Shown piece after piece: positions 24,549-36,731 of a DNA stretch of 64,000 bases. Made by a program: the position numbers and the translations under genes. The notes below the pieces were generated by a model, which did no database searches, was not told where the DNA came from, and saw only the letters and a program-made list of their open reading frames with translations. The stretch's first letter is position 1, and every line of letters starts with the position of its first letter. Source of the stretch: Cyclaneusma minus (lineage: Eukaryota; Ascomycota; Leotiomycetes; Marthamycetales; Marthamycetaceae); assembly GCA_037179335.1 (NCBI GenBank), contig JAKZHN010000025.1:62001-126000 (forward strand), given 5' to 3'.

Positions 24549-24995
24549 ATGCAGTACACCAAGGTCCTTTTCTTCCTCAGCGCCCTCGCCGCCGGTGTCT
24601 TCGCCGACGAGTAAGCCCTCCCCTTCCCCTTTCTTCCAAACCCTCACTAACATCCTCACAGCGACAGCTCCACCGCCACCATGACCGCTTCCAGCACCAC
24701 TCTCGGCGCCCGCGAATCCCTCGTCACCCTCGTCAGCATACAGTACGAGATCATCACTTCCACCAACGTCGACAAATCCGTCTACGTCACCTCGCTCCCC
24801 AAGTCTCTGTACACTATCACCACTGACGTGGCGATTGGCACTACCTTGGTACCGGTCTTGACTCCTTCGGTTGTTCTTGGACAGAGCACCTATGTTGTTG
24901 TTTCGGCTACTGGTACGAGTGAGGCAGGTGCTTGGGCTACTGCTGTTCCTGGTGCGATGTTGGGTGCCATGCTTATGGCTGCTGCTGCTTTGTAG
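24549..24995 (+). CDS. Small secreted, probably GPI-anchored Ser/Thr-rich protein
   Basis: Exon 1 (24549-24610) starts in the context GCCACCATGC. The intron, 24611-24661, has GTAAGC, CACTAAC and CACAG. Exon 2 runs from 24662 to the stop at 24993-24995, giving 131 residues. Residues 1-19 are a clear signal peptide (MQYTKVLFFLSALAAGVFA). The middle is Ser/Thr/Val-rich with no cysteine that I can see. The C-terminus after a Gly-Thr-Ser-Glu-Ala-Gly region is a hydrophobic Ala/Met/Leu tail, as GPI-anchored proteins have. Such proteins typically end in the plasma membrane or cell wall. No enzymatic domain is visible; a structural or adhesion role is possible but unproven. Confidence 0.8.
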
Positions 24996-25467
24996 GGAGT
25001 GGAAAATGTGTATGATACCCGAGGATTTGCACAAAGAGGGCGTTGTAATTGGAGAGGGTGGATAATGTACCATATACCAGTGTCGAACGCTGAGGAACAA
25101 TGCAAGATTGATTCTTCGCTACATTAATGTATACTAATGACGTGATTGTGATCCACATCTGGCCAGTCCCCAAAATGCACGCGCTGCTGTTGTTAACTGT
25201 AACCTTGCGCTTCGTTGACGTAGATAGACGGAGACGGTATTGCTATGTGGTGCGTAGAAAGGCACTAGCACTAGCCATACTCCTGGACCCCTGAGTTGAT
25301 AACAGGGGGTAAGTCTCGAGAAGAAGCGCCCCTTGGACAGCAGATAGTACCGTCGACACCGACGGATCCTTTTGGCAGCAGAGAGTCTCGTCAACAGCAG
25401 GGCATCGCGTGCCCGCCACGAGGATTGATCTACAGTGGGACGAAAAAAAGTCTGGATACGGTCTACA

Positions 25468-25631
25468 GTCTCCGAGTGATTTTCAATATCCCAATCCCAA
25501 ATAAGCAAGCATATTCCCATTAATTAGGAATATTTAAAGTGCTCTGGGATATTCTAAATGATTTGGAACCTCTCAAGTAATTTGGAACATTCCGAGGCAT
25601 CAAAAGTATTCCGAGTGATTGGGAATATTGT
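25468..25631. repeat. GGAATATTCC-type minisatellite, cluster 1
   Basis: Degenerate repeats of roughly 20-25 bp built on the self-complementary core GGAATATTCC, joined by AAGTAATT- or GTGATT-like linkers. The same core forms clusters at four other places in the window. Confidence 0.6.
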
Positions 25632-25827
25632 CACCCACTAATCTCACCTGTATTGAAACCTTTTTCATGTCACTGTATTGACACCTCACGTCTATTCATG
25701 GAATCTGGACAATGCTCTTGGTCATGCCAGAGTAGTGAGTGATTAGACCTGATTTTTGAACTGTTGAGGCTTTCGAAGGAGATTGATGGCAAGTCGATAC
25801 CAACCAAGTATGAATCTGCAAGACATG

Positions 25828-26465
<638 letters not shown>

Positions 26466-26493
26466 CCCCCCCCCCCCCCCCCCCCCCCCCCCC
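26466..26493. other. 28-bp poly-C run, partner of the poly-G run
   Basis: Pure C directly after the second copy of the flanking repeat. It is the reverse-strand equivalent of the poly-G artefact. Confidence 0.7.
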
Positions 26494-28470
26494 TTTCCCC
26501 CCATCCTATCAAACCCTGTCGAAGAATTCACAAAGCCGCTGTCATCTTAGCAAACCTCCTGTCGCTCACCAAGTCTACCCCCAACACATCCTGCGCCCGC
26601 CACTCTCGTCCATTTAAATCCTTGCATCTGCAAACATTTTTTTCCACGCTAGTGGAGCCTTTTACAAGCGAGTCACTTACTTACATAAGAACACTACTGC
26701 CTCCACTTTTCCCCACTTCTTTCGCTTGCGCAGTCCGCCGCACCACCTAGCTCTTCTTGCGTCAACCTTCCTCGCCCCACACTCTTGTCCCCAGAATCCT
26801 CAAGATATCCGACCCACTTCCCACCATGGCTCACGAGCCTTACCCAGCGGCACATTTCTCTGCGCCGCCTGCCCACACGCGCAGTCACCGCGACCTCTGG
26901 GCCAGCCTTTCTTTTCCTCGCACAGCAACCAACAATATGGCAAGGCTCAGCCAACTCCAGCTGCGCGATCGCATGCTGCGCGTCGAGAGACTCTCATCAT
27001 TGCGCAGCTGGAGTTGACTGAGCCCGTGGACGGCGTCATTCGATTCATTGCAATGTGACAATGCTTGGGACTGACGCCTGCTCCGGCGCATGGCCCCCTT
27101 GACAGCAACACGTCGCCTGCCCTCGGCCAAGGACAAGATTGAGAAGGATCTGGACATGCGCAAACAAACCAAAGCGCCTGTCCAGATCCTTCTTTACATT
27201 CTCAATGCCGATCTGGCTTTGTCCAACACATCAGCATGCTCGCCCTGCGCGCTGCGCAAACAACAACAGTAAGTAGCCGCGGCCTAGCTTTCACTACCTT
27301 CTGCGCATCTCCCCAACAGCTCTTACTCCCAATTGACTCCAGCTAACCAATCTCCTCAGACCGCCCCTTCGCGTCAATATCCACGTTCCCATCCCCACCA
27401 ATGCGCAGAACTTGATCAAGGTCATCCCCACAGGCGCTCGCGTCCATGTCCTCAATATCCTACAACCGTATTCTTGCGCTCAGGAGACAATCACGCCTCT
27501 CCAACCTCAACAGCGCAGCCAAGACCACGAAGATTGCCAGAGACGACGTCATACCCCGACCAGCAACTCCAAGGTTCGAAGGCAGAGAAAGGCGACGCGC
27601 TCTCGAAGTTCAACGCTGAGACCAAGGGTCGAGTCATAGCGGAGCTCCAAGAAAGGAAGCGGCTTTGATCAATGCGCGCAAAGCTTTCCCCTCAGCAACG
27701 AAGCTCTTTGTTGCCCGAAACCCTGGTATCAGTGGAGCTCCGCGAGTTCGCCAAGGTCAAGTTCATTGTCCGACGCCGCCTCGTGGTGACACTCATGCTG
27801 GATAGTCCTATGTGGGTTCAGCATTACGGTTGGCCCTGAGAGATCACAAGGCTCGCACATCTGCGACAAGATGGCTCGGCATGGCTCTCCTCTCAAGATA
27901 GGCAATCTGGAATACCTGCTGGATTATGGCTTTCTGGGAGACCGGAGTGCTTTAGTCGCAGGAGCCCGACTTTACCGCCGGCGAAGGTCTACAAATCCTC
28001 GAAATTCAAGAAGAGATGTATCGCTTTCTGGCGGTGTGCAGCAAGGACATCTCATCATATCTTTCTGATAATCTGATGGATATCAAGTTTCCGATCTCGG
28101 CGGGTGGATTGTTGATGTCGTCGCTGGGCTCAGGTCAGCAGAATAGGCTGCGTAAAGGGAGACTATACAGCATAAGACCTTCATGCTATTCTGAGACTGT
28201 CGCATGGCGAGGTACGTTATGCTATCAGGTCGACATGGAACCGCAGTTCCAACCTTGGCTTGTTTCGCAGATGATGCATGGTTTCTGTCCGTGACTGAGG
28301 TCAGAGACATCAGCGGGTGGGCTGGCTGGCGCAAAACCCCTACACCTAGCTTATCCGGCCTGCCTCCTGAGGTCAGGGACATCAAGGGTGTGTGGCTGCC
28401 GGCTCGAAAGCTTCCAGATCGAAGCTGAGGCACTTTGCGTCAATGCAGCCGCCGATGATCCAAGTCCCAG
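26494..28470. other. Broken coding-like DNA, possible gene start at 26826
   Basis: A good start context, CCCACCATGG, at 26826 opens a 63-codon frame (to 27017) of no known family. A related Met-rich frame occurs at 27090-27272. At 27997-28060 several short frames are open. None can be joined into a gene. Confidence 0.25.
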
Positions 28471-28767
28471 GAGGGCTACTTCAAGCGCATGATCGCCAAT
28501 GCAAAAGAATACAATACGAAGGGCTCTGATATATACGAGGACGCGGAACGGATGCGAAAAGCGCTGAGCAATTTCATGGTCAAGCACAACCCCGCGTATC
28601 AAGACAAAAGTTACCAAGCTGTTGCGACTCCCATCCAACGAGTTCTTCGTCTTGATTCATCCCCATCGCCAGCCCGCTGTCATCCTCTGATGCTAGTGGC
28701 GGAGACGATTAGACTCTTGCCTACGAACCCCATTCGTCGCTGGAGCTGGAGGCACAGTTGCTCATAA
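28471..28767 (+). pseudogene. Bromodomain C-terminal half fragment
   Basis: After an acceptor-like CCCAG the frame reads RMIANAKEYNTKGSDIYEDA, then RMRKALSNFMVKHNPAYQD and VATPIQ. This matches the second half of fungal bromodomains of the RSC/polybromo type: the NAKxYN acetyl-lysine pocket Asn, GSxIYEDAERI, and the NFMxKHNPAY tail. In the family these domains bind acetylated histones in chromatin remodellers. The N-terminal ZA loop half is absent and the frame runs into unrelated sequence, so this is a fragment. Confidence 0.65.
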
Positions 28768-28955
28768 GCAGTACACGCCTCAAAGATTTTATCGGACGCC
28801 TCAAGTTCAACAACAAGCTTAGGTGCAGCCACAATCGATGCAAGCAGCGGCACCTATTCAAGGCCATCAGCAAGCCTTTATGCAAGATACGGCCTTGGGA
28901 ACCCCATTCGTCCCTGGAGCTGGAGGCACAGTTGCTCACGAGCATCATGTGCCTC
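28706..28955 (+). repeat. Tandem duplication of about 70 bp
   Basis: GGAGCTGGAGGCACAGTTGC and its surroundings occur at 28706-28770 and 28881-28955, 175 bp apart and about 80% identical. The second copy in another frame encodes GTPFVPGAGGTVAHEH. Both follow the bromodomain fragment. Confidence 0.55.
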
Positions 28956-29265
28956 GGGGCTTTCATCAGACGTCGCAATTCCAACCCCTCCGTTCCGCCA
29001 AATCGAAGCGCGCAATGCCGGCAACATGGAACTCCGTCGTACTACCCCCTGCGGCTTTCGTTTCGCAGATGATGCACGTCGTCCCCTTCTAGCGGGTACG
29101 TTCGAGTGGGCAAAATCACCGGAGCGGGCCGTGGCCTCCCAAGCGGAAGCTTACGAGCTCGCCGAGATGAAGAGACATGGAGTAGAAGCTCAAAGTCACG
29201 TCTTTATTCGTGCGTAGTAATTCACCCAACTCTATATTGCGTCCCGGCTCCCACTCGCTAGGGGG

Positions 29266-30181
29266 GTCAAGGCTCAGCCCCAGTATGGCTCTGCCTGCTC
29301 CAACGTCTGCATAAAATTGAACGCAAGGTTCTGGGTCCCTGAGTATAACGAAGGAGTGCTCGGGCGAAGATGATCGGAGCACGAGATATGCGAGCTAGTT
29401 GTGGATAATTTTCAAGAGACCTGCGACGAGGTAAATGCTCTGAACCGGGAGAATATTGAGGCGAGAATTGAGTTATGCGAGTCGAGGACGACTGAGACTG
29501 GGAGAATTCTCAGTGCAGCCAAACAGACATTCCACCTTGGGAGTCATGATTGGGTCAAGGCCAAGGACCAGACTGCGCGCGCGAGCCGAATTCAGTTCTT
29601 GAAGCAGAACATCCGCGAGATTGCAACAGTTCGGGGCTTCGGTTTCGCAGATGATGCACGTTGTGTCCTTCTGGGGGCCAAGGCTCAACCCCAGTATGGC
29701 TCTTCTGCTCCAACGTCTGCATGAAGTTGAACTGGGCTTGGGCCTGCTTGCTTCGAAGGTCCACGCGAATCCGAACGCGAGCTCGTCAACAAGACAGCCC
29801 CTTACGCCTCGAGGCATTGGACGTCTATCTCGACGCAGAAGTGGATGATGGCTCGCTTGTTCCATCAACCCAAAGGAAAATAGAACACGCCAAATCTTTG
29901 GAGGGGCAAGGTTACTCGCACATCCAAACGGAGCTCTATGAGGATGGCGGAGTTGTTCTCTACTGCTTTTGGGACCATCTTCCTTCGTGCACTGATGGCT
30001 TCAAGACTCCAGTTTTGCTCAAGGCTTTGCGACCAGATGGCAGGCTCTATCAAGATGCACTGGGTATTTTCCGCGGCGTGGCTACGTTCAAGGCTCAGCC
30101 CCAGTATGGCTTCACTCCACGTCTGCATGAAGTTGAATGGTGTGTCCGTTCTCGTTCCTCGAACGTCTACATGAAGTTGAA
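29266..30181 (+). repeat. Dispersed short module 2 (GGCTCAGCCCCAGTATGGCT)
   Basis: GGCTCAGCCCCAGTATGGCT followed by CAACGTCTGCATGAAGTTGA, or close variants, occurs at 29270-29320, 29680-29735 and 30090-30138. A partial fourth copy of the second half is at 30157-30181. Intervals are near 410 bp. Confidence 0.6.
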
Positions 30182-30417
30182 CGCCAATCGTGGTCGGAGA
30201 GCCTGCTCATGAAGCAAGATCTGGATATGAGCAGCGTATGGGCGCTCCAGACAAATCTGGGCTGGTGTCCTCGAAAATCCCGAATTACCGAAAACCGCTT
30301 CGTTCCAGACTGTCCATCTGGTGCCGTCTCCCTCAGTTGCTTAATGGCTCTGGGGTGCCGTGTTGCTGCTCTTGATGGAGCGCTTCCGGCCTTTCGCCGA
30401 CCACTCTCACAGGGAGT

Positions 30418-30909
30418 CGAATACCTACTCTCATTGCCAGCCTCGAGTACCTCAAGCGCAGCCTCACAACTGTATCTCACATACCTCCCTGCATCTTTCC
30501 ATCCCTCGGCATTACACAACTCTCCGCCATCTACCCAGGAGAATTCTTCCACAGAATCCCGGGTACATTTGCGAAACTGCCATTTGTGTTGGCCAGGCGA
30601 GCACAAGTTGCGTCCACCCTCGATCACCTCGACATCCCCGACATCTTCAACCACCTCAGCATCCTCAACATCTTCGACACACAGTATGGCACTATCACGC
30701 CCACGGTCCTCGAAGAGCAAACTGCCGGCTTCTGGGCTCAGAAGCAACCGAAATGTCACCAGGAGCGATTTGCCCAGCGGCGCGGAAGCCTATTTGCGAC
30801 GCTTTTGCTTCTCGCAAGGCATAAGTGCGGCACTTGGCATGTCCACGCAGTTTCACGGAGACTTTCCCTGCGCCGCTTCGCAAGCAAGTATTCTCGCCAA
30901 CCTTCATGA
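30418..30909 (+). pseudogene. Unrecognised open frame with conserved-protein look
   Basis: Open for more than 160 codons, including IPTLIASLEYLKRSLTTVSH, YPGEFFHRIPGTFAKLPF and DIFNHLSILNIFDTQYGTI. The first two-thirds has the residue balance of a folded protein. The last third is Arg/His-rich and looks like out-of-frame DNA, so a frameshift near 30780 is likely. No start codon of good context precedes it. I do not recognise the family. Confidence 0.35.
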
Positions 30910-31699
30910 ATGCTGCGACGATCATGGTACTTGCCAGGGTGAATGGACATGATCTTGATCCCAAGGATGTCGCCTATGTGTACGACGAAGTGAGCGAAAA
31001 TCACAATGTTCTCGCGCAGACCACATCTTCGCGATGGGCAACGCGCGGCATATCCACGCACGGTCTGCGCTGCCGCCAGCAAGAACAAATTGACCACTTC
31101 CTATGAAATCTGCAGCCACTCTATCACAGAGACGCTCAGGACATGCGAGGTCGTCGATTGCGACCCCGAGCACCACTGCCTCGGTATGTCAACGAGATGT
31201 CCGGCTTGCAAGTCTGACCTGGCAAGATGCCTCGAAAGCGAGCCCGACAAGTAATTGAGGCTACCTCGTCTCCGGCACCAGCATAGGCTGTCCCTTGGGT
31301 CCCGGAGACACTGATGCGCCTAAGAAATATATGAGAGTTTGCAAATCTCGTTCAGTTCATTTACAATTTTGGCAAAGCCGTGAAAATCGTCGGGAACATC
31401 GACATTGAGGTACGCTTTATCTCTAACCCCCTTTTCCTCTCTGCTTGGGTGATATCGCCACTAACAAGTTCTAGGCCACGTCTTTCCGATACCACGACGA
31501 TCCGGTTGTTCGCTCATATTTGGCGTGGACGACTCCGCGAGAATTGCCGTGCCTGGTCCATCAAGACAGCCCTACTTATCCACGGCCACGGAATACCAGG
31601 AACTGTTGTTCTACGACCGCAGACGTGCGTACGACCACATACTCGGCAAACTGGAGTTCTCGTGGTACAAAGAGTATTTCGCCACTGCCCGACATCGCC
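30910..31699. other. Fragmented coding-like DNA
   Basis: No recognised domain. At 31609-31665 a segment (GACCGCAGACGTGCGTACGA core) is repeated almost exactly at 32855-32902. Confidence 0.3.
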
Positions 31700-31831
31700 C
31701 CCGAGAAGGTCACCGACGAAACTGGCAAGGAAGTCACCGAGTGGCCTGTCGAAACCATTGTCGACTCGCGCGTCAAGAAGGCCGGCCGTGGCGAGGTCAC
31801 TCAGTATCTCGTCAAGTGGAAGGGACAATGA
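31700..31831 (+). pseudogene. Chromodomain fragment
   Basis: The frame reads WPVETIVDSRVKKAGRGEVT followed by QYLVKWKGQ and a stop. That is the first half of a chromodomain: VExIxDSR, then YLVKWKG. The family reads methylated histone tails. The C-terminal helix is lost, and downstream sequence that could continue it is in another frame, so a frameshift right after the KWKG motif is likely. Unlike the retrotransposon chromodomain at 14.6 kb it is not RIP-mutated. Confidence 0.6.
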
Positions 31832-31974
31832 AGACGTGTTCTACAGGCCCTCGCAATTCACGCCCACATACATGGCAAGACAGACTGCAAAGCCGCATCC
31901 CGATCAAAGGTGCTGCTTCCCCAGGTCTGCTAAGCCCGCCGAGGTCTCCGAGGGTCGATGAGTTCCGCGACCAG

Positions 31975-32277
31975 CGAACCAACATGAGACGCAGCGAAAA
32001 GAGGCTTGGCGAGCCGTCTCCTGAATATCAGAGATACCACAGCGGTTTTCTGTGGTTGGCCGATCTCGTGAAACACTTTGTCGATTTTGCCGAGGAAATG
32101 GTTAATGGTGGTTTGTCCGTTACTACCAATACGCTTTATCGAGAATTCCACGACTGGTTGGTCAAGGAGAATGACCTGATAAGGCATTCAATTCGTGGTT
32201 CCAAGCGTATGGGGCTTTTCCGATCGCCACAACACCTGGCAGCTCTTGTCGAGGTACCGGAAAAGCTTGAGGAATAG
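31975..32277 (+). pseudogene. Unrecognised open frame, 31975-32277
   Basis: Open through HSGFLWLADLVKHFVDFAEE and NTLYREFHDWLVKENDLIRH to a stop at 32275-32277. The residue pattern suggests an alpha-helical protein. The upstream part of the same frame is Arg-rich and probably not coding. Family unknown. Confidence 0.3.
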
Positions 32278-33060
32278 CCAGGGTGCCACCAACACTCAGT
32301 ATCTTACAACGCAGTCGCGCGATTGCTACATGCAGCCCTCGGTGAACCTAGAGGACTTGATCAAGCCGAAAACCCTTCTCCTCTTTCTGAACTCGAGAGG
32401 CAGACATTATCCCTACCAGTTCTCTGTCCAAGACTTTCTGGATGCTCGAATTGGAAGATGGTTGAAGCAAATGCCGAGTTGGGCAACGCTACCGAGGTTA
32501 TTGCTGAGTGGGAGGTCGAACACCCGGAGAAGCCTTAAGCGGCTACCTTCCGAATACCGAATACCATGGTGCGCGATCGTTGCGAGCAAGCAAAGCAATA
32601 TCCAGAAAAATCGCCTCTCATTGCGGCGATGCTGCTGAATATTCATTGCGGTAACCACCTGCGGCTTAATTTCAATCACCCGGCGAACAATAGGCAGCGT
32701 GTTGCAGAAGCTGAGGAAGGAACACCTGTGTGGAATTCCTACAGATACGTAAGCCACGAGGGGCGATTTGCTGCACGGGCTGCTCTTCTCGACCACGTCT
32801 GGGATACATTGCGCTATTGTTCATGGCTACGGAGTATAGTAAAGAGCTGGTCTTTTACGACCGCAGACGTGCGTACGACCACATACTCGGCAAACTCTAC
32901 AGATGGCCCCTCGTAGAAATCATTCGACCTGTGCAGACCAGCAAGTCAGATGAAGAGGACATCAAGTGCGGTAAGATGGCCAAAGAACCTCTATCAAGTG
33001 GCGCAAGTTAACTTTTCAGCCAGGTATCTGCTTTGAAAAGCCTACGAAGACAAGCAACCC
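32278..33060. other. Fragmented coding-like DNA
   Basis: No recognised domain apart from the second copy of the 31.6-kb repeat. Confidence 0.3.
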
Positions 33061-33062
33061 CA

Positions 33063-33302
33063 TCGACCGGTGGTATACTGTCGCCGTCTTGGGCTTCTTC
33101 CACAAAGTCCAAGTTCGCTTCTCGCTTCAATTCGACCGGTGGCATACTGTCGCCGTCTTGGGATTTTTCCACAAAATTCATTGACGAAGAAGCACCGACA
33201 TTGCAATCTAAAATGGTTCTCTGCCCAAGAGTCAGGCACTGACATTGCGCCTCCTCGACCGGTGGCATACCGTCGCCGTCTTGGGCTTCTTCCACAAAGT
33301 CC
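33063..33302. repeat. Triplicated 50-bp repeat
   Basis: GACCGGTGGCATACTGTCGC, CGTCTTGGGCTTCTTCCACA and AAGTCCAAG occur three times (about 33063, 33133 and 33257). On the minus strand the three copies fall in one 98-codon frame (33008-33304) and encode three repeats of FVEEAQDGDSMPPVE. The plus strand is also open across two copies. No flanking domain supports a gene. Confidence 0.6.
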
Positions 33303-34734
33303 AAGTACGCTTCAACACGCTCTGTATCAATGTCGAAAATCTGTCACTGGTCCTATGCATTGCCGGGATTGCATAGTCTGCATGCACACGCTGCAATCGA
33401 CCAAGTGCGCAAGATCTTTGGCCCCGATGGAAGTGTCTACCTGACGCCCAAAACCGCGGCCCAAATTTCCACAACAACAGGCTTGGGGAAGAATTGACTG
33501 TTGCTACCCTCCAGCACCGTGATCAGACCTACAAGCGCATGATGGATGTCAGTTGGCAGTTCTGGGAACGTCCTTGTGGTAATAACCGCTTTCCAGAGAG
33601 ACATCAGGACGGCGAGTTAGAGTTGGGTGAGCAGTTTGGTAGAGATACAGGCTCCCGTGGCTGGCCATGGCTTTCTGGATGAATTTGTGGGCTGCGATGC
33701 CACAATCACGGGCGAGGTCAGATCCTTCGGAATGGTTTTCAGCGTTGTGGTGACATGGATCGTGGAACCTGTTTCCCACGATCGCCGCCAAATGCATGCC
33801 AGCGGATGGTTACTCCGGCAAAATGCTCCATTGGGACAAGCCGCAGAGATTCACGGTTATGGAAATCCGCCGAGCACGTGCCGAGCTCGCCGATTTGATG
33901 GTTTTGGCCTATTACTACATGACGGTGCCTAGCATCTGCAGAACCATGAGCGACGCAATGACCCGCGCGCCGGGCTTTGTTGCTCCCTGACGAGGAACTC
34001 ATTACCGGCAAAACTTCCGATGACCAATGGAAGATTGTGGGCAACTCTGTAGCACGTACTGTGGCTTTGGCTCTGGGGCTTTCTTTACGAGAAGCCTGGC
34101 TGAAAGAACCGTCATCTTTACCATCATAGCAGCACACAGCGAGTCCCGCGTTTTATCCGCCAGTATCTACGACATGGTGACTTGGTTGAACTCGATGCTA
34201 GCAGTCAAGGCAAAGCTCCTATCGGTATCTAGCGCAATGTCTGGACTTCAAGGCCATCGGTGGCGGGTTCAGGTTTCTAGCTCTTCTAGGGCTGCCTGTC
34301 TGCTTCTCTTCGAGTTGTCGATGTTGCTGTTGTGGTTTCGGAGCGTTGCAATTCGGTGGACAGTGTGGCAAGGCAAGGATTTCGGGGATGGTTGAGTGGT
34401 GGACCATGGCGTTGTCAGATAGTTTGCGCTCACATTTAGGAGCTCTTCGTAATTCAAAATTGAAAATGCAATCAATCATATCTCAACTTGTGCCCACAAA
34501 ACATGAAATTTCCGTAATCGTGACTCCTGACTGCAAGATTTTTTTTTAGGTGTCTAGATAGTTCCCAAGTGCTTTCGCAGTCTCCGGTCCCTTCGCGTCG
34601 GTCATGTTCCCTGACGTAGTAGGTAGGTATATCGCTCCCAAAAGCTGAAACTGTCGCCCTGTGATGCATGCACGTTCTTGGCAGGATACAGTGGCGACGA
34701 AGATAGTTCTGGATACGGTTGGTAGTGCGCTAGA
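33303..34734. other. Fragmented DNA without recognised gene
   Basis: Short frames on both strands (up to 132 codons at 33739-34137 minus), none with a motif I know. Confidence 0.3.
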
Positions 34735-34960
34735 TTGAAGTACCGAAGGTATTGGGGATATCCCAAGTTTCTCAGAAACCCCCAAGTTCCTTGGAATATT
34801 CGTATTATTGCGAATAGTGATCCAAGTTCTTCGGAAACTCGCAAGCTCCTTCCTCGCAATATTCGAAATCCATTGAGAATGATCCAAGTCAGTTGGGATG
34901 ATTGAAGACACTTGAAATAACCCAAGTTATTTCGAACGACCGCAGTAACCCGAGATGATC
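34735..34960. repeat. GGAATATTCC-type minisatellite, cluster 2
   Basis: Repeats of CCAAGTT(A/C)xTxGGAATAT type: CCCAAGTTTCTCAG, CCCAAGTTCCTTGGAATATT, CCAAGTTCTTCGGAAACT and CCAAGTTATTTCGAACGACC. They are more diverged than the other clusters. Confidence 0.5.
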
Positions 34961-35367
34961 CAGCTTTTGGTGCATAGAACTCATTCAAATAATTATAAAC
35001 GCTGTAAACTTTTGTATTTCTCGTAGTTGTAGCTCTGTGTCCGGAAACAGGGGGAAGTTCGCAAGTGGTCCGTGTATCTTCACATCCGTCCGTGAAGATC
35101 ATCGCCCGGAGAACAACGACGAAGACGCAACTTCACATTCACGAAGCACACCCACACCGAAACAATCCACGCCATCATGGCCCCCTATCGCCCTTCGACA
35201 AACAGCCCGCCGTCGCATGCATCCTGCCCTCCCCAGCTCCCGAAGCCGACTCTCGATCGAGATCCTCGTCCTCGAGAGATCCCTCCCTCGAACGCCCGCA
35301 CACTCTCCACGAAAGCGGAGCCTGGAAGGCGCCCATCTTGCACTTGACACGATGTCACAGGACAATC

Positions 35368-35815
35368 CTGTGTCTCGCCGCTGCGAGTGCGCCATCTCCT
35401 TTCTTCCCTCTTCTCCATCTGCAAGCCACTGGCTAACATCACCGTCTCTTCCACCTTCAAACTCCATCGGCCGCGGCCTCCTCCCCGTCCCTACACCCGC
35501 CAATCCCGTCCTCAGGATCCACCTCGGCACACCCTCCTTCACCGACGCTCCCTCCAGCAACCTGCCCTGGGCCTCAAGCGATCCAGCCCACAGCATTGCC
35601 AACGGCGGCAGCGGTACCGAGTTTTCGTGCACCGTCAAGAACCAGGAATGGCCAGTGGCATTCGCCAAGGACGGAGTGAGGATCTCGGGACTTGCAAGCC
35701 CTTGTCTTGCCGCTGCGGGTGCGCCATCTCCTCTCTCCCTCTCCTCTCCTCTGCAAGACATTGGCTAACATCACCCTCTCTTCCAGCTTCGAACTCATCG
35801 GCTGCGGTCTGCGCA
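35368..35815 (+). repeat. Tandem 110-bp duplication, 330 bp apart
   Basis: The segment beginning TCTCGCCGCTGCGAGTGCGC (about 35373-35480) recurs at 35703-35815 as TCTTGCCGCTGCGGGTGCGC. Both copies include GGCTAACATCACC followed by CTCTTCCA and an ATCGGC(C/T)GCGG end. GGCTAAC plus CTTCCAG in the second copy looks like the 3' end of an intron. Confidence 0.6.
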
Positions 35816-35945
35816 ACACTTCGACGAGCTCCAGATGGAGAGCCGCAGAGCTTCGGGTAGTGGCACGAACGGAAGTGACTGGGTGAAGGTCGGCAACAAT
35901 GTCGGTGGTGAGTCTGAAGGTCGGAGACGCGGACAAGGACTTGAT
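35491..35945 (+). pseudogene. Protein-tyrosine phosphatase pseudogene fragments
   Basis: 35491-35646 reads TPANPVLRIHLGTPSFTDAP and continues to GTEFSCTVK, nearly identical to 43035-43190 inside the phosphatase gene. 35830-35945 (ATGGAGAGCCGCAGAGCTTC and on) matches 43493-43608 of the same gene. The order is the same, but about 300 bp including the HCSAGVGRSG catalytic loop is missing between them and replaced by a copy of the 35.37-kb repeat. It is a dead, rearranged copy. Confidence 0.65.
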
Positions 35946-36197
35946 CTTGGGCATCCGACAGTGCTCCATGAGCATTTGGCGGTGCACCGGGGTTCGAACG
36001 CAACCAACCGGCACCAAGGTCAAGCAAGGCCTTGACCTGGCTCGGTGAAGCTGAGCGTCGGCGTCCAAGGCAATCTTTGGTCGCCGGCTGGCTTCATCTC
36101 CAGGTGACTGGCAGCTTTCAGTTGTCGGGGCACACTGGTCATCGTCGTCGATGGGCTTCCTGGACCATGGAAGCTTCGTCAGGGTCGATCACCATGT

Positions 36198-36668
36198 GTG
36201 CTCATGGCCCTGCAGTCTGCACGTTCCGGCATCAGCACTCTCATGCATCCGCCTCTTCAACTGCCTTCTGGCACGGACTCGAGCTTCGACACCGGTCAAC
36301 AAGAGCTCTGGTTCTGGTGCAAACCGGCCTCGAGGCCCCGCCCCTTGCAAACCACGCCTCGAAACCCCGAACTCGATCAAGAATGGTCTCCACCACCGTT
36401 CTTCTCGTCCTCTGCTCACCCTCAGCTGCGCCTGCCGAGCAAGGGTCCCTGGGCTTGCTGTCCGAAGCAGTCTATACCGCTCGAACGCCGCGGCCACTAC
36501 CGCCGGCATCCTCACCACACGGGACCACCGAAAATAGACGTTCCGGTTCCTCCCTTCTGCGAGCCACGGCCGTTACCCACGTACCGTGGTGCGTCAAGAT
36601 TGAACTCAGCTGGCCGCATCCAGTGCGAACTCCTGCAATGGTCGCCGGCTGGCTTCGTCCGGGAATGA
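36198..36668 (+). other. Unrecognised 156-codon frame
   Basis: Open and Pro/Ser-rich. Overlapping frames in other phases are about equally long, so coding is doubtful. No domain seen. Confidence 0.15.
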
Positions 36669-36731
36669 TGGGCTGCTTGCATCCGTCTGAGCACCCAAAT
36701 TTCACAGCCTCACCCTGAAGTGTTGGCACCG

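Larger units (their letters stand above)
28261..29700 (+). repeat. Dispersed short module 1 (TTTCGCAGATGATGCA)
   Basis: TTTCGCAGATGATGCA occurs at 28263, 29061 and 29643, each time between otherwise unrelated sequence pieces. In two of three copies it is followed within 10 bp by a CCTTCT stretch. Confidence 0.6.
31609..32902 (+). repeat. Direct repeat of about 50 bp, 1.25 kb apart
   Basis: CGACCGCAGACGTGCGTACG and the following ACCACATACTCGGCAAACT occur at 31615-31655 and 32859-32899, identical over about 40 bp. Sequence on either side differs. Confidence 0.65.

Noticed and set aside
35099..35761. A 220-codon minus-strand frame
   Set aside because: It is antisense to the phosphatase-derived fragment and the tandem repeat; its length follows from high GC and few stops.
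35985..36015. tRNA T-arm-like GGTTCGAAC
   Set aside because: The flanking bases do not pair and no acceptor or anticodon stem can be drawn.
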